Assembly (NCBI GenBank): GCA_025359625.1
Contig: JANYFT010000365.1
Span: 23,042 to 87,041, forward strand
Reading direction: 5' to 3'
Source of the DNA: Ferruginibacter sp.
GTDB lineage: Bacteria; Bacteroidota; Bacteroidia; Chitinophagales; Chitinophagaceae
Length of the DNA stretch: 64,000 nt
The position numbers and the translations under genes were made by a program. Below are positions 26,064 through 35,639 of this stretch, piece after piece; position 1 is the first letter of the stretch, and the number at the start of each line of letters is the position of its first letter. The notes beneath the pieces were generated by a model. It had not been told where the DNA came from, made no database searches, and saw only the letters and a list, made by a program, of their open reading frames with translations.

Positions 26064-27191
26064 TCAAACCATTTCCAGCAGCAGTGCAACTACTGTATCT
26101 ACTTCGGCACTGGTATTGTGTTTACAAAAACTAAATCGAACTGTTACCTGATTAGGATTATTATTTACAGCCCTTATTACATGGCTTCCCTGGTCGGCGC
26201 CGCTGGTGCAGGCGCTGCCCCCGCTGGCGCAAATATTATGTATGTCCATATTAAAAAGCAACATCTCCGACTTCTCGGTTTTAGGAAAACTTACACTCAG
26301 TAAAGTGTATAAACTTTTACCAAATACGTCGCCGTTAAACCCTACACCCGAAATATACTTTTTCAGTTCATCATACATATACTTTTTAATTCCGCTAATA
26401 TAGGCACTGTCTTCCACATGAGCTGCTGTGGCCAATTCCAGCGCTTTGGCGAAACCTACAATTCCATATAAGTTTTCTGTGCCGGCACGCATGTTACGCT
26501 CCTGACCGCCGCCGTGTACAAATGGTTTTATGCGTACATTTTCATTGATATATAAAATGCCTGCACCCTTGGGTCCATGAAATTTATGAGCAGAGCCGGT
26601 AATAAAATGCACGGGTGTATTTCTAAGATCAAAAGGGAAATGGCCTACTGTTTGCACGGTATCACAGTGAAAAACAGCGTTGTAAATCTTGCATAAATTT
26701 CCAACAGCAACTATGTCCACAATATTGCCAATCTCGTTGTTGGCATGTAATAAGGTAACCAGTGTTTTTTCTTCGGCAGATGCCAGTAATTTCTCCAGGT
26801 TTTCAAGGTCGATATGACCGTTGTGTAATAGTTTTACATAGCTCACTTTCGCTGCATCAATACTATGTAAATAGTTCACGGTATGCAATGTTGCATGGTG
26901 TTCAATAGCCGAAGTAATGATATGTTTGCAACCAAGGTCTTTTACGGATGCAGTGATGGCAGTATTGCTGCTTTCTGTGCCACCGCTTGTAAAAAATATT
27001 TCTGCCGGATGTGCATTTAAAATTTTAGCCACCGTTTTTCTTGCTTGCTCAATAGCCATTTTTGTTTCACGGCCGTAAGAATAAATAGACGATGGATTAC
27101 CAAATTTTTCAGTAAGATAAGGCATCATGGCTTCCAGTATTAATGGGTCCAGTGATGTAGTTGCTGCGTTATCAAAATAAATTCTTTTCAT
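26064..27191 (-). CDS. cysteine desulfurase (NifS/IscS type)
   Basis: 375 residues from the ATG at 27191 (MKRIYFDNAATT). The open frame reaches 27254, but the extra residues are not family-like. It takes sulfur from cysteine for Fe-S clusters and thiolated cofactors. PLP lysine is Lys203 in GSAHKFHGPKGAG; the persulfide-forming Cys328 lies in GGSACTSG. FTSGGTESSNTA and IEHHATL form the cofactor pocket. It is shorter than IscS at the C-terminus, like NifS-type enzymes that act without a local iscU. No Fe-S scaffold gene is adjacent. Confidence 0.92.
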   Translation of the reverse strand: MKRIYFDNAATTSLDPLILEAMMPYLTEKFGNPSSIYSYGRETKMAIEQARKTVAKILNAHPAEIFFTSGGTESSNTAITASVKDLGCKHIITSAIEHHATLHTVNYLHSIDAAKVSYVKLLHNGHIDLENLEKLLASAEEKTLVTLLHANNEIGNIVDIVAVGNLCKIYNAVFHCDTVQTVGHFPFDLRNTPVHFITGSAHKFHGPKGAGILYINENVRIKPFVHGGGQERNMRAGTENLYGIVGFAKALELATAAHVEDSAYISGIKKYMYDELKKYISGVGFNGDVFGKSLYTLLSVSFPKTEKSEMLLFNMDIHNICASGGSACTSGADQGSHVIRAVNNNPNQVTVRFSFCKHNTSAEVDTVVALLLEMV

Positions 27192-27335
27192 ATCCAATAG
27201 CTCCAAACTACCAGGCAGTTTGGATAGGGTATTTTTATTTAAAGTTATTTTCAATGTTGACTAGTAACCGGAATAATTTATTCCTACACAACTTCTTTTA
27301 AAAAGAGACCTGGTGCAATATCAGTTGAAGAACAT

Positions 27336-28715
27336 TTATATCACTTCGTGAATATCCTTCATTAATCTTTTAGCAATATTATCTGCAGTTGTTTCAAAAT
27401 TGCTTTCTGCATAAATTCGGATAATGGGTTCAGTATTACTGGTGCGGAGGTGTACCCAATCATTATCAAATTCTATCTTCAAACCATCTTCTGCATTGAT
27501 GGGATGATTTTTATATTTATCCTGTATCTTTTTAAAAACAGATTGTACATTGACGCCCTTTTCCAAAGTAATTTTATTTTTGCTGATGAAATACCCGGGG
27601 TATGTACTGCGTAACTGTTTTACACTTTTTTTACTATTTGCCAGGTGCGTTAAAAAAAGTGCAATGCCAATTAAAGCATCCCTGCCATAATGCAGATCGG
27701 GTACAATAATTCCGCCATTACCTTCGCCACCGATCACTGCATTTACTGCTTTCATTTTATTAACCACATTTACTTCTCCTACCGCACTGGGAAAGTATTC
27801 TCCGCCATGTTTAACCGTCACATCTTTCAGTGCTTTTGTAGAAGACATATTAGAGACCGTGTTGCCTTTCTTTCTGCTTAACACATAATCAGCTACCGCG
27901 ACCAAAGTATATTCTTCGCCAAACATGCTGCCATCTTCACAAACAAAACATAACCGGTCCACATCCGGATCAACGGCTATGCCAAGACTGGCATTTTGCT
28001 TAACCACTTCATTGCTTAGTTCGCTAAGATGTTCGGGTAAGGGTTCGGGGTTATGGGCAAACTTTCCATTTACTTCTCCATTCAATACAATAATATCCTT
28101 AACACCCAATGCTTTTAATAAGGCAGGTACTGCAATGGCGCCCGTGCTGTTTACAGCATCCAGTACTATTTTAAATTTCGCTTTTTTAATGGCAGCAACA
28201 TCTACCAACTCATAATTGATAACCGCATCAATATGTTTTTGTAAACTCAATTCATCAATGGTGGTATGGCCCAATTTATCTACGGGTACAAAATTAAAAT
28301 CTTCTGCGGCAGCAATTTTCAATACTTCCATTCCTTCTGCGGCATTAATAAATTCGCCTTTGCTATTCAATAGTTTTAATGCATTCCATTCTTTTGGATT
28401 ATGGCTTGCAGTTAGTACGATACCACCGGCTGCATTTTCAAAAACCACGGCCATTTCTACGGTAGGTGTTGTACTGTAATCCAAATCTACCACATCAAAA
28501 CCCAGTGCATTCAATGTACTGATCACCAGGCTTTTTACCATTGCACCACTTATTCTTCCGTCCCTGCCCAGCACAATCTTTCTATTGGCGCCTTCTCTCA
28601 TCAGCAGGGTGCCATAGGCTGCAGTAAATTTTACCACATCCAATGGTGTAAGGTTATCATTTGTTTTGCCCCCAATTGTACCCCTGATGCCTGATATGCT
28701 TTTTATTAATGCCAT
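27336..28715 (-). CDS. glmM: phosphoglucosamine mutase / phosphohexomutase
   Basis: About 459 residues from the ATG at 28715. Four domains of the alpha-D-phosphohexomutase superfamily: the phosphoserine loop GIVLTASHNPKEWNALK (Ser104), the metal loop DPDVDRLC, the sugar-specificity loop GEGNGG and a C-terminal phosphate-binding RTSNTEPIIRIYAE. Its start (ALIKSISGIRGTIGG) and GEGNGG match bacterial GlmM-like enzymes that convert glucosamine 6-phosphate to the 1-phosphate for cell wall synthesis; phosphomanno/glucomutase activity cannot be excluded. Confidence 0.87.
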   Translation of the reverse strand: MALIKSISGIRGTIGGKTNDNLTPLDVVKFTAAYGTLLMREGANRKIVLGRDGRISGAMVKSLVISTLNALGFDVVDLDYSTTPTVEMAVVFENAAGGIVLTASHNPKEWNALKLLNSKGEFINAAEGMEVLKIAAAEDFNFVPVDKLGHTTIDELSLQKHIDAVINYELVDVAAIKKAKFKIVLDAVNSTGAIAVPALLKALGVKDIIVLNGEVNGKFAHNPEPLPEHLSELSNEVVKQNASLGIAVDPDVDRLCFVCEDGSMFGEEYTLVAVADYVLSRKKGNTVSNMSSTKALKDVTVKHGGEYFPSAVGEVNVVNKMKAVNAVIGGEGNGGIIVPDLHYGRDALIGIALFLTHLANSKKSVKQLRSTYPGYFISKNKITLEKGVNVQSVFKKIQDKYKNHPINAEDGLKIEFDNDWVHLRTSNTEPIIRIYAESNFETTADNIAKRLMKDIHEVI

Positions 28716-28861
28716 GGTCTGCAAAAAATTAGGTGAGGGGCAAAGATAAACAACCCTGCTTAAATGACCAGCATAGAAGTAGATTGGTATATTAATTCAC
28801 GAAAACGTTTGCAAATGAAAAGAAATGGCTGTAGAGATTTAAAAGTGTAGCCTGAAAATAT

Positions 28862-30778
28862 TTATTTGTTTTCTTCTTTTACAAGTACTACCCTGGCTCT
28901 GTCTGTAGTATATATCTTTGATAAAAAATCGGATAGTGCCACAGCATCTGTCGCAGGAAAGCGGCCACTGTTACGTTGTAAATTTCTTACATAAACAATT
29001 TTACCGGGGCTAACTTTTACGGTAGCGTTATAGGTGCCGAATTTTGTATCAAGTGATACATTTGCCGGAATACTTTCGGGAGTGTAACCGGCAGGCATAT
29101 TTATTTCTACCGAATCAATATCAGTATAAGCAGCAGGTAGTTTAATATCAAATTTCCTGGTGGCAGCACCTGTAATTTTTGATGAAGCTTTATTTAAAAT
29201 ATTGGGCGTAATGAATAATCTTTTGCCACTAATGGTACAAAAATTATTTGCAGTTAGTTCCAGCATTTCGTTTACTACAGGCAGTGTCCCCTTCTCATCA
29301 CTGTAATCAAATTTTGTAATATCATAAGAGGGAAGATTGAGTTGTGTTTTTAAAATCTCCCCCACTTTTTCTTTGGATATAGCCTCTAACATTCCATGCA
29401 AGTCATCCTGCTGTTGTGCCCTGTATTTTGTATTTATGACTGCGGTTAATTTTCCTTCTTCATTTACTAATGCATTAATTTTCCTGGTTTGTAGATTATC
29501 GCTTCTTTTGTAAATAGGCGTATGTACCAGGGTTCCACCATTTTCATCTACCAGTAAAGCATTCCTGTTGCTTGTAAAGCCGCTCAGGTATCCCGTGGGC
29601 AATGTTTGGCTTGTACATTCCAGCCAAATGGAATCTGTTGCTTGTGGCACGCATATAATAATATGGTTGAATTGATTTGCAGATGGAAAATCCGGCAAAA
29701 ATGAATTATTGTTTTCTCCCGCTTTAATCAATGTATAGTAAGATTTAATACCGGCTTCTTTTAATAAAGAATACATGTAATTGCTTAATGCTTTACAATC
29801 ACCATATCCCTTTGTGGCAACATAACTGGCATCAAATGTTTGCCATCCGCCAATGCCCAACTGGATGCTGATGTAATGGGTATTCTTTTGCAGGTATTCA
29901 TACAATATTTTTATTTTTTCTTTGGGCGAAGACAGGTTGTCTGTAAGCGTATGCACCTGTTGCTTAATATTGCCGGGTAACTTATCCCGTCCTGTATTAA
30001 GTGCGTAAATAAATTTACCAAAACCTTTCCAGTCTGTCATGTTACCCGTGTAGTGTTGAATTTCAAAATCGGCAGGCGCTAAAAAAACAGCCGGTGTTAT
30101 TTCATACCACTCAGGGGCATACTTTTCTTCTTCGATAGCAGGTAATTTTTCAACGGCCCATTCGTAAACCTGCGATAGCTTTACACTACTGGTTTGTGGT
30201 TCTTTATTGTAATTAAATGTTTTAAAACGAAGTTGATACGCTATCGGACATTGCACTATCAGTTTACTTTTTTCTACCGCATAATTTTCATCTGCTACAG
30301 GTAACCACCGGGGTAAATAAAATATGCCCTTAAACTCAATAGCAGTTTCATACTCTACTGTGTAGGGATAAATTTTACAATTGAAATCATGCAATTTGAA
30401 TCTGTCATCATCTGCGAGGGAAGATTCGCTTGTGCCTGATACATCCTGCACATCACTTTTTTTAAGAGACTTTATTTTTTTCCCATTTACATCATACAGG
30501 GTGCCATCAATACTTTGTATGCTGATAAGCTGATCATACTGTTCGCTAAAGCGGGCGGCATCATCACCGGCTGCATTCATAATGGTGAGGGCATATTTAT
30601 TGTATATCGTTGCCCGGCCTGCATCTTTAATGTCGATCCTTATTTCTTCCATTCTTTTTACCACATTGGCATGGGGTAACAATTCGGCAGGAATTAATTT
30701 TACATCGTAATTATTTTGGGCAAATGCACCATACAGGCAACTGGTATTGATGAGAAATAAAATAAACTGTTTACTCAT
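28862..30778 (-). CDS. exported DUF3857 / transglutaminase-like protein, catalytic residues intact
   Basis: 638 residues. Signal peptide (ending GAFAQ), an N-terminal DUF3857 beta domain (about 30-250), a transglutaminase-like core (about 275-400) and a C-terminal beta domain. The core keeps the cysteine-protease-like triad: Cys328 in GYGDCKA, His372 in FNHIII and an acidic residue in WLECTS. Such proteins are common in Bacteroidota in pairs; their substrates are unknown. It starts 2 bases after the stop of the upstream paralogue, so they form an operon. Confidence 0.86.
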   Translation of the reverse strand: MSKQFILFLINTSCLYGAFAQNNYDVKLIPAELLPHANVVKRMEEIRIDIKDAGRATIYNKYALTIMNAAGDDAARFSEQYDQLISIQSIDGTLYDVNGKKIKSLKKSDVQDVSGTSESSLADDDRFKLHDFNCKIYPYTVEYETAIEFKGIFYLPRWLPVADENYAVEKSKLIVQCPIAYQLRFKTFNYNKEPQTSSVKLSQVYEWAVEKLPAIEEEKYAPEWYEITPAVFLAPADFEIQHYTGNMTDWKGFGKFIYALNTGRDKLPGNIKQQVHTLTDNLSSPKEKIKILYEYLQKNTHYISIQLGIGGWQTFDASYVATKGYGDCKALSNYMYSLLKEAGIKSYYTLIKAGENNNSFLPDFPSANQFNHIIICVPQATDSIWLECTSQTLPTGYLSGFTSNRNALLVDENGGTLVHTPIYKRSDNLQTRKINALVNEEGKLTAVINTKYRAQQQDDLHGMLEAISKEKVGEILKTQLNLPSYDITKFDYSDEKGTLPVVNEMLELTANNFCTISGKRLFITPNILNKASSKITGAATRKFDIKLPAAYTDIDSVEINMPAGYTPESIPANVSLDTKFGTYNATVKVSPGKIVYVRNLQRNSGRFPATDAVALSDFLSKIYTTDRARVVLVKEENK

Positions 30779-30780
30779 GG

Positions 30781-32805
30781 CTATTTCTTTTTAAACACAA
30801 TTTGTTCTGCATGTTTTTTAACAATATAGTCAAAAAAGTTCCTGAGGGTTTCGTAGTCTTCCGGCAAAAAAGTAGCTTTCTCCAATTTTACCCTGGTGCG
30901 TAACATGATAATATCATCAGATTTGGAAATCAGGTATTCAAAGTAACCTTCTCCATCATTAAGACTTACTTTGGCAGATTTAGGAATTTCATCTACTACA
31001 TAACCTTCAGGTATTTCAATTTGAAAATTATAGGTTTCATCCATTTGATAAGGCATTTCCACCGGGTATCTTCTTTCAGCAGCCGTAAAAAAATTATCCT
31101 TATATCCCTCTTTTAACATGGGGTTAAAATAAATAACATTGCTTTTGTCGTCTCCATCTATTGTTATGGAATGAGACATTTTCATGGGTACCTCATCATT
31201 ATTTTCTTCATCATACTTTATGTCTTCAATTGAGTATTCGCCGGTATATGATTCCTTTAATTTCTTTTCGAAAGTTTCTTTTCCCTTTTCGCTAAATTTT
31301 TGCCTTATATTACTGGATTCGTAATATCCTAAAAAGGTATTTAAGGTACCACTCCATTTGCCAGGTTTCTTTTCTTCATTAAAAAGCATCACACTTGTTA
31401 TCTTTGATTCTTTTATGCTATCTGCATAAAAGTACACAGGCTGTGGATCTTTATTAATAATTCTTGCAGGTGCATTTAAACAATATTCAGGCAATTTATT
31501 AAATCCATAATAGGGTTTTGATGCGTCTAAAAAATAACTTACACCATCAATATCGGCTTTACAAATAACATAATTAAACCGGTTTACCAATGGGTAAAAT
31601 TCATTGGTAACACCATTACCACGGGTACTTAAAATAACAGGGGTTGCTGCTATGTTCTCGTGCCTTAGCATGGTCGTTAATAACAGGTTCACATCTTCTG
31701 CATAACCACTTTTATTCCGGAAGGTTTCTTTTAAAGTTGTAGATAAATAGATGCCGTGAATACCATTGGATTTGATATTGTTTTTCACAAAAGCATATAT
31801 TTTTTTTGCTTCCTCCAGTTTGCCGGTTGTTCCCGTCCTTACCAGTTTCATATCATCATTCAACCAGGGATTATCTTTATCTAATTTTTCACCAAAGTCC
31901 TCATCTTTTAACAATGCTTCAGATAAGCTGGCCCAGGTACCTAAAATATCCCGATGTGGGGAATTCGGAAATTGCTGTCCCGACATTTGAAATTCTATCT
32001 TCGATATATGGTTATCCAAAGAAGTGGTAAATTTTTCTTCCTTTAAAGCCGACACATTTTTCATCACCCATCTGCTAAGGGTATTTGTAGATGGGATAAA
32101 ATATGTTTCTGATCTGCCACTCAGATCATCTCCCTTGCCATTTACGGAGTAAGTAGCACTTCTTTCCTTACTTGTTTTTATATCGAACGTATTGTATCCC
32201 TGGGCTAAAAAAACGTACTCGAAAAAATTAGGAAGATCCAGTTGATATTCGCTCCATACACGGGGGTAAGCACCTTGAAAACTCCATGGCTGCAGGTTGA
32301 ATAAAAAATCAGAATTGACGATGTAGGAATATTCTATTATAGAGCCTTCTTTGATTGCGGGCATGGTGAATTTCTTTACCACATGATTTTTGTCCTGCTT
32401 ATCTTTAAAGACAGCATCTTTATCCAGCTTTGTTTCCACTACAACACCGTTTTCCAGGTTGTAAGTACTTGCTTTAAGGCTCTCCAGCTTTTCTTCATCA
32501 TTAGATTTGGTCGAGATGTAAAGGGGTATCTCCACACTTGCCAGGTCAAATCCTTTTTTATTGATTATTTTAATGCGGCGCTGGTGTTTATATATCAAAC
32601 TAAACCAGCCTTTGTTGTTGCCTTCAAAAGAGCTACTTCCAATATCGGCAATTATTACTGCACCATAAGAAGTATCTAGTTTCAATTGGGCAATATTAAA
32701 ATCTTCCGGTAAAACGTGATTGAATTTAATTCCTGGCTTGTCTTGGGCATTGGAGGAACAATATAAAAAAGCAAATACAACCAGGAATACAGGGCGTTTA
32801 TTCAT
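30781..32805 (-). CDS. exported DUF3857 / transglutaminase-like protein, catalytic residues lost
   Basis: 674 residues with a signal peptide (MNKRPVFLVVFAFLYCSSNAQ) and the same domain order as its downstream neighbour. Where the neighbour has GYGDCKA this one has GYAEDVN, and FNHIII is replaced by FNYVIC; only the final acidic position (FLDASKP) remains. It is therefore probably a non-catalytic partner or binding protein. The pair is likely membrane-associated or periplasmic; function unknown. Confidence 0.85.
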   Translation of the reverse strand: MNKRPVFLVVFAFLYCSSNAQDKPGIKFNHVLPEDFNIAQLKLDTSYGAVIIADIGSSSFEGNNKGWFSLIYKHQRRIKIINKKGFDLASVEIPLYISTKSNDEEKLESLKASTYNLENGVVVETKLDKDAVFKDKQDKNHVVKKFTMPAIKEGSIIEYSYIVNSDFLFNLQPWSFQGAYPRVWSEYQLDLPNFFEYVFLAQGYNTFDIKTSKERSATYSVNGKGDDLSGRSETYFIPSTNTLSRWVMKNVSALKEEKFTTSLDNHISKIEFQMSGQQFPNSPHRDILGTWASLSEALLKDEDFGEKLDKDNPWLNDDMKLVRTGTTGKLEEAKKIYAFVKNNIKSNGIHGIYLSTTLKETFRNKSGYAEDVNLLLTTMLRHENIAATPVILSTRGNGVTNEFYPLVNRFNYVICKADIDGVSYFLDASKPYYGFNKLPEYCLNAPARIINKDPQPVYFYADSIKESKITSVMLFNEEKKPGKWSGTLNTFLGYYESSNIRQKFSEKGKETFEKKLKESYTGEYSIEDIKYDEENNDEVPMKMSHSITIDGDDKSNVIYFNPMLKEGYKDNFFTAAERRYPVEMPYQMDETYNFQIEIPEGYVVDEIPKSAKVSLNDGEGYFEYLISKSDDIIMLRTRVKLEKATFLPEDYETLRNFFDYIVKKHAEQIVFKKK

Positions 32806-33007
32806 ATACCAGCAGGGGGTTAAGGTTTAGGAATTAAATATAACAATAAATTTTAAATACAATCAGGTAACGATTTATGCTGCAAATTATTTGATAAGCC
32901 TTAAACTGCAATATGCCTAAAGGAGAAGTTGCGAAGGTTATAAATAATAATAGCTACCCATTTTTAAAGGATAGCTATCATAAGAAATGTGGTATGATTG
33001 ATTTTAT

Positions 33008-34348
33008 TTATTGCATCTTAAAAGTTTCCATAAACTTGGTAGTAAAATTTCCTTGTCTAAAATCTTCGTTCTTCATCAATTGTAAATGGAAGGGAATGGT
33101 TGTTTTTACGCCCTCAATAACATATTCGCTTAAAGCACGGTGCATAGTATCTATGGCTTCTTCCCTGGTTTGTGCCACGGTTATTAATTTACCAATCATA
33201 CTATCATAATAAGGAGGGATAACATAACCTGCGTACACATGGCTATCAACTCTAACACCATGACCCCCTGGTGTGTGCAATACGGTTATTTTACCAGGGC
33301 TGGGGCGGAAGTCGTTGTACGGGTCTTCGGCATTGATACGGCATTCAATAGCATGCATCTGAGGATAATAATTCTGACCGCTTACCTTGTGGCCGGCGGC
33401 TATTTTTATTTGTTCTTTTATTAAATCGTAATTCACTACTTCTTCAGTTACACAATGCTCTACCTGTATACGGGTGTTCATTTCCATAAAATAAAAATTG
33501 CGGTGCTTGTCTACCAAAAACTCAATGGTACCAACGCTTTCATAACTAATTGCGCTGGCGGCTTTAATAGCAGCATTGCCCATTTCTTCCCGTAATTCCG
33601 GCGTCATAAAAGGTGAGGGTGACTCTTCTACCAACTTTTGATGACGACGTTGGATAGAACAATCCCTTTCACTTAAATGGCACACATTACCAAACTGATC
33701 GCCTGCAATTTGTATTTCAATATGGCGGGGTTCTTCTACAAATTTTTCCATGTAGATACCATCATTTTTGAATGATGCTGCCGCTTCTGTTTTAGCATTG
33801 TCAAAAGCTTTTTCCATTTCACTTTCCTGCCACACTACCCGCATTCCTTTACCTCCGCCACCAGCTGTTGCTTTTAATATTACCGGATAACCAACTTCAT
33901 TTTTAGCAAGGCCTATTGCCTGCTCTACACTTTCAAGCAAACCACCACTGCCAGGTACAACCGGTACACCTGCTTTTATCATTGTTTCTTTGGCGGTTAT
34001 TTTGTCCCCCATGGCATTGATCATGTCGGGGGTTGGTCCAATAAATTTTACGCCATGATCAGTACATATCTGCGCAAATTTTGCATTCTCTGCTAAAAAA
34101 CCATAGCCGGGATGTATGGCGTCTGAGTTGGTGATTTCTGCAGCTGCCATAATGTGGTGAATGTTCAGGTAAGAATCCATACTGCTGGGCTTACCGATAC
34201 ACACTGCTTCATCTGCAAACTTTACATGCAGGCTATCTTTATCTGCGGTAGAATAAACGGCCACGGTTTTAATGCCCATCTCTTTACAGGTGCGTATAAT
34301 CCGTAAGGCAATTTCGCCACGATTGGCAATCAATATTTTTTTGAACAT
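33008..34348 (-). CDS. accC: acetyl-CoA carboxylase, biotin carboxylase subunit
   Basis: 446 residues, ATP-grasp enzyme that carboxylates biotin on AccB in the first step of fatty acid synthesis. [19 protein letters not shown] opens the preATP-grasp domain. [13 protein letters not shown] is the glycine-rich ATP loop; [15 protein letters not shown] carries catalytic Glu/Asn/Arg, and [14 protein letters not shown] is in the C-terminal domain. The gene normally follows accB directly; here 583 bases intervene, holding a four-helix-bundle gene and short repeats. Confidence 0.95.
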   Translation of the reverse strand: MFKKILIANRGEIALRIIRTCKEMGIKTVAVYSTADKDSLHVKFADEAVCIGKPSSMDSYLNIHHIMAAAEITNSDAIHPGYGFLAENAKFAQICTDHGVKFIGPTPDMINAMGDKITAKETMIKAGVPVVPGSGGLLESVEQAIGLAKNEVGYPVILKATAGGGGKGMRVVWQESEMEKAFDNAKTEAAASFKNDGIYMEKFVEEPRHIEIQIAGDQFGNVCHLSERDCSIQRRHQKLVEESPSPFMTPELREEMGNAAIKAASAISYESVGTIEFLVDKHRNFYFMEMNTRIQVEHCVTEEVVNYDLIKEQIKIAAGHKVSGQNYYPQMHAIECRINAEDPYNDFRPSPGKITVLHTPGGHGVRVDSHVYAGYVIPPYYDSMIGKLITVAQTREEAIDTMHRALSEYVIEGVKTTIPFHLQLMKNEDFRQGNFTTKFMETFKMQ

Positions 34349-34358
34349 GGTGGTAATA

Positions 34359-34406
34359 AATTTGAAAATGACTTAATTTGAAAATGGCTCAATTTGAAGA
34401 TAATTC
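34359..34406. repeat. three 16-base tandem units (AATTTGAAAATGNCTN)
   Basis: AATTTGAAAATGACTT, AATTTGAAAATGGCTC and AATTTGAAGATAATTC follow each other without a gap, just before the accC start codon on the minus strand. They may be footprints of the insertion that separated accB and accC. Confidence 0.7.
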
Positions 34407-34434
34407 TATTTCAAAATAGCTCATACTCAAAACA

Positions 34435-34818
34435 TCAGGAATTTAATAAATAACTAAACGGTGATTTCTTTTTAGAAGTAGACAATATTTTATCTAATAC
34501 TTTATTTACCTCTTCTAATTTAGCCTGAGCTAAAACACACTCAGGATAATTGGTTGAATATTGGCAGAGCCACAACCAGTATTGTGATTCCTCTGCTTCT
34601 TTTGCAGCAATTTTCATTTTATGAATAAAATCTGCTTTGCTTTCTGCGTTCTGTGCTTCCATTGCAGTTGCGCCAATAGAAGTGCCAGACCTAAGAAGTT
34701 GTCTTGCTAAAATATATTTTTTATTGCTTTCCAATTTTTCACAATACTCAATAATCATTAATGAAAAATCAAAAGATAATTTTAAAATAGGGTTGCTATC
34801 AAATAATTCTTTTTTCAT
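34435..34818 (-). CDS. four-helix-bundle protein (23S rRNA intervening-sequence type)
   Basis: 127 residues, all helical. The family pattern is clear: ILKLSFDFSLMIIEYCEKL, ILARQLLRSGTSIGATAMEA, AESKADFIHKMKIAAKEAEES and QYWLWLC. Such proteins are encoded in rRNA intervening sequences of some bacteria and, in Bacteroidota, as stray single genes at many loci; their function is not established, and one idea is that they form part of a small mobile unit. Here it interrupts accB-accC and is flanked by short direct repeats. Confidence 0.85.
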   Translation of the reverse strand: MKKELFDSNPILKLSFDFSLMIIEYCEKLESNKKYILARQLLRSGTSIGATAMEAQNAESKADFIHKMKIAAKEAEESQYWLWLCQYSTNYPECVLAQAKLEEVNKVLDKILSTSKKKSPFSYLLNS

Positions 34819-34858
34819 TTTTAAATTTTATTGAAAACTAGTTCACCAGAATTTGCTT

Positions 34859-34906
34859 TTTGTAGCTACCCGAAATTTGCAATTTGTAGCTACCCGAAAT
34901 TTGCAA
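34859..34906. repeat. two tandem copies of a 24-base unit
   Basis: TTTGTAGCTACCCGAAATTTGCAA, first copy from 34859, second from 34883. It lies between accB and the four-helix-bundle gene, whose start codon is 41 bases away. Confidence 0.75.
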
Positions 34907-34931
34907 ATTGAGGAATTGGCTAATTTTCACA

Positions 34932-35420
34932 TCAATTTGGCTCTACCAAAAACAATGGCTGATCGTATTCAACAGGGCTTGAGTCCTGCACCAATATTTT
35001 TACAACTTTACCACTCACTTCACTTTCAATTTCGTTGAAGAGTTTCATGGCTTCAATAATGCATACCACTTTGCCTACCGTTACTTCGTCACCCACATTA
35101 ATAAAGAGGGGTTTATCCGGGCCAGACTGGCGGTAAAATGTACCGATCATGGGGCTTTTTATAGTGATGTAATTATCTGTTTTGGAAATTTCTGCTGCTG
35201 GTGGCAAAGCTACCGGTACTGGTGGTGGCGAAACAGAAGGAGTTTGTAGTTGTGGTGCGTTGGTATAAATTTGGCCTGACTGGCCCCCTGCGATGATATG
35301 CTGAACAGGGTCTTTTTTTTGTTTAACTGTTATTTTAACGCCTTCTTCTTCTATTGTAATTTCACCAATGTTGGTTTTGTTGATGAGCTTTACCAGCTCC
35401 TGAATTTGCTTGATATCCAT
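34932..35420 (-). CDS. accB: acetyl-CoA carboxylase, biotin carboxyl carrier protein
   Basis: 162 residues. The N-terminal helix/strand region is DIKQIQELVKLINKTNIGEI, a Pro-rich linker spans about 58-80, and a biotinyl domain covers about 85-162. The biotin acceptor is Lys126 in EAMKLFNE (EAMKM consensus variant, with Leu-Phe after the Lys). It shuttles carboxybiotin between AccC and the carboxyltransferase. Start at ATG 35420. Confidence 0.95.
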   Translation of the reverse strand: MDIKQIQELVKLINKTNIGEITIEEEGVKITVKQKKDPVQHIIAGGQSGQIYTNAPQLQTPSVSPPPVPVALPPAAEISKTDNYITIKSPMIGTFYRQSGPDKPLFINVGDEVTVGKVVCIIEAMKLFNEIESEVSGKVVKILVQDSSPVEYDQPLFLVEPN

Positions 35421-35587
35421 ATTGAAAGGTTAATGGTTTTTTATTAGAAACGGGCGGCTAAGGTAGGTAATGATTTATTAATAAAGCCGATTTTGAAAAT
35501 TTAAAAAAATAAGAAAATCATTAAAAAGAGATCAAAAAAGAGTAAAAAGCGCAAAAAAATGGCAAATATGTCCCGCTTTTAAGAAAT

Positions 35588-35622
35588 AAAAAAGGACTGA
35601 TTTTTAAAATCAATCCTTTTTT
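35588..35622. terminator. terminator between efp and accB
   Basis: AAAAAAGGA-C-TGATTTT, loop TA-rich, AAAATCA-A-TCCTTTTTT. Stem with A and T runs on both sides; on the minus strand it ends efp transcription 17 bases after the stop. Confidence 0.8.
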
Positions 35623-35639
35623 TATACAAATTTAATTTA

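Noticed and set aside
34853-35038. Plus-strand frame with two QFVATRNLQ-like repeats
   Set aside because: The repeated peptide is only the translation of the 24-base tandem repeat and the rest is antisense to accB.
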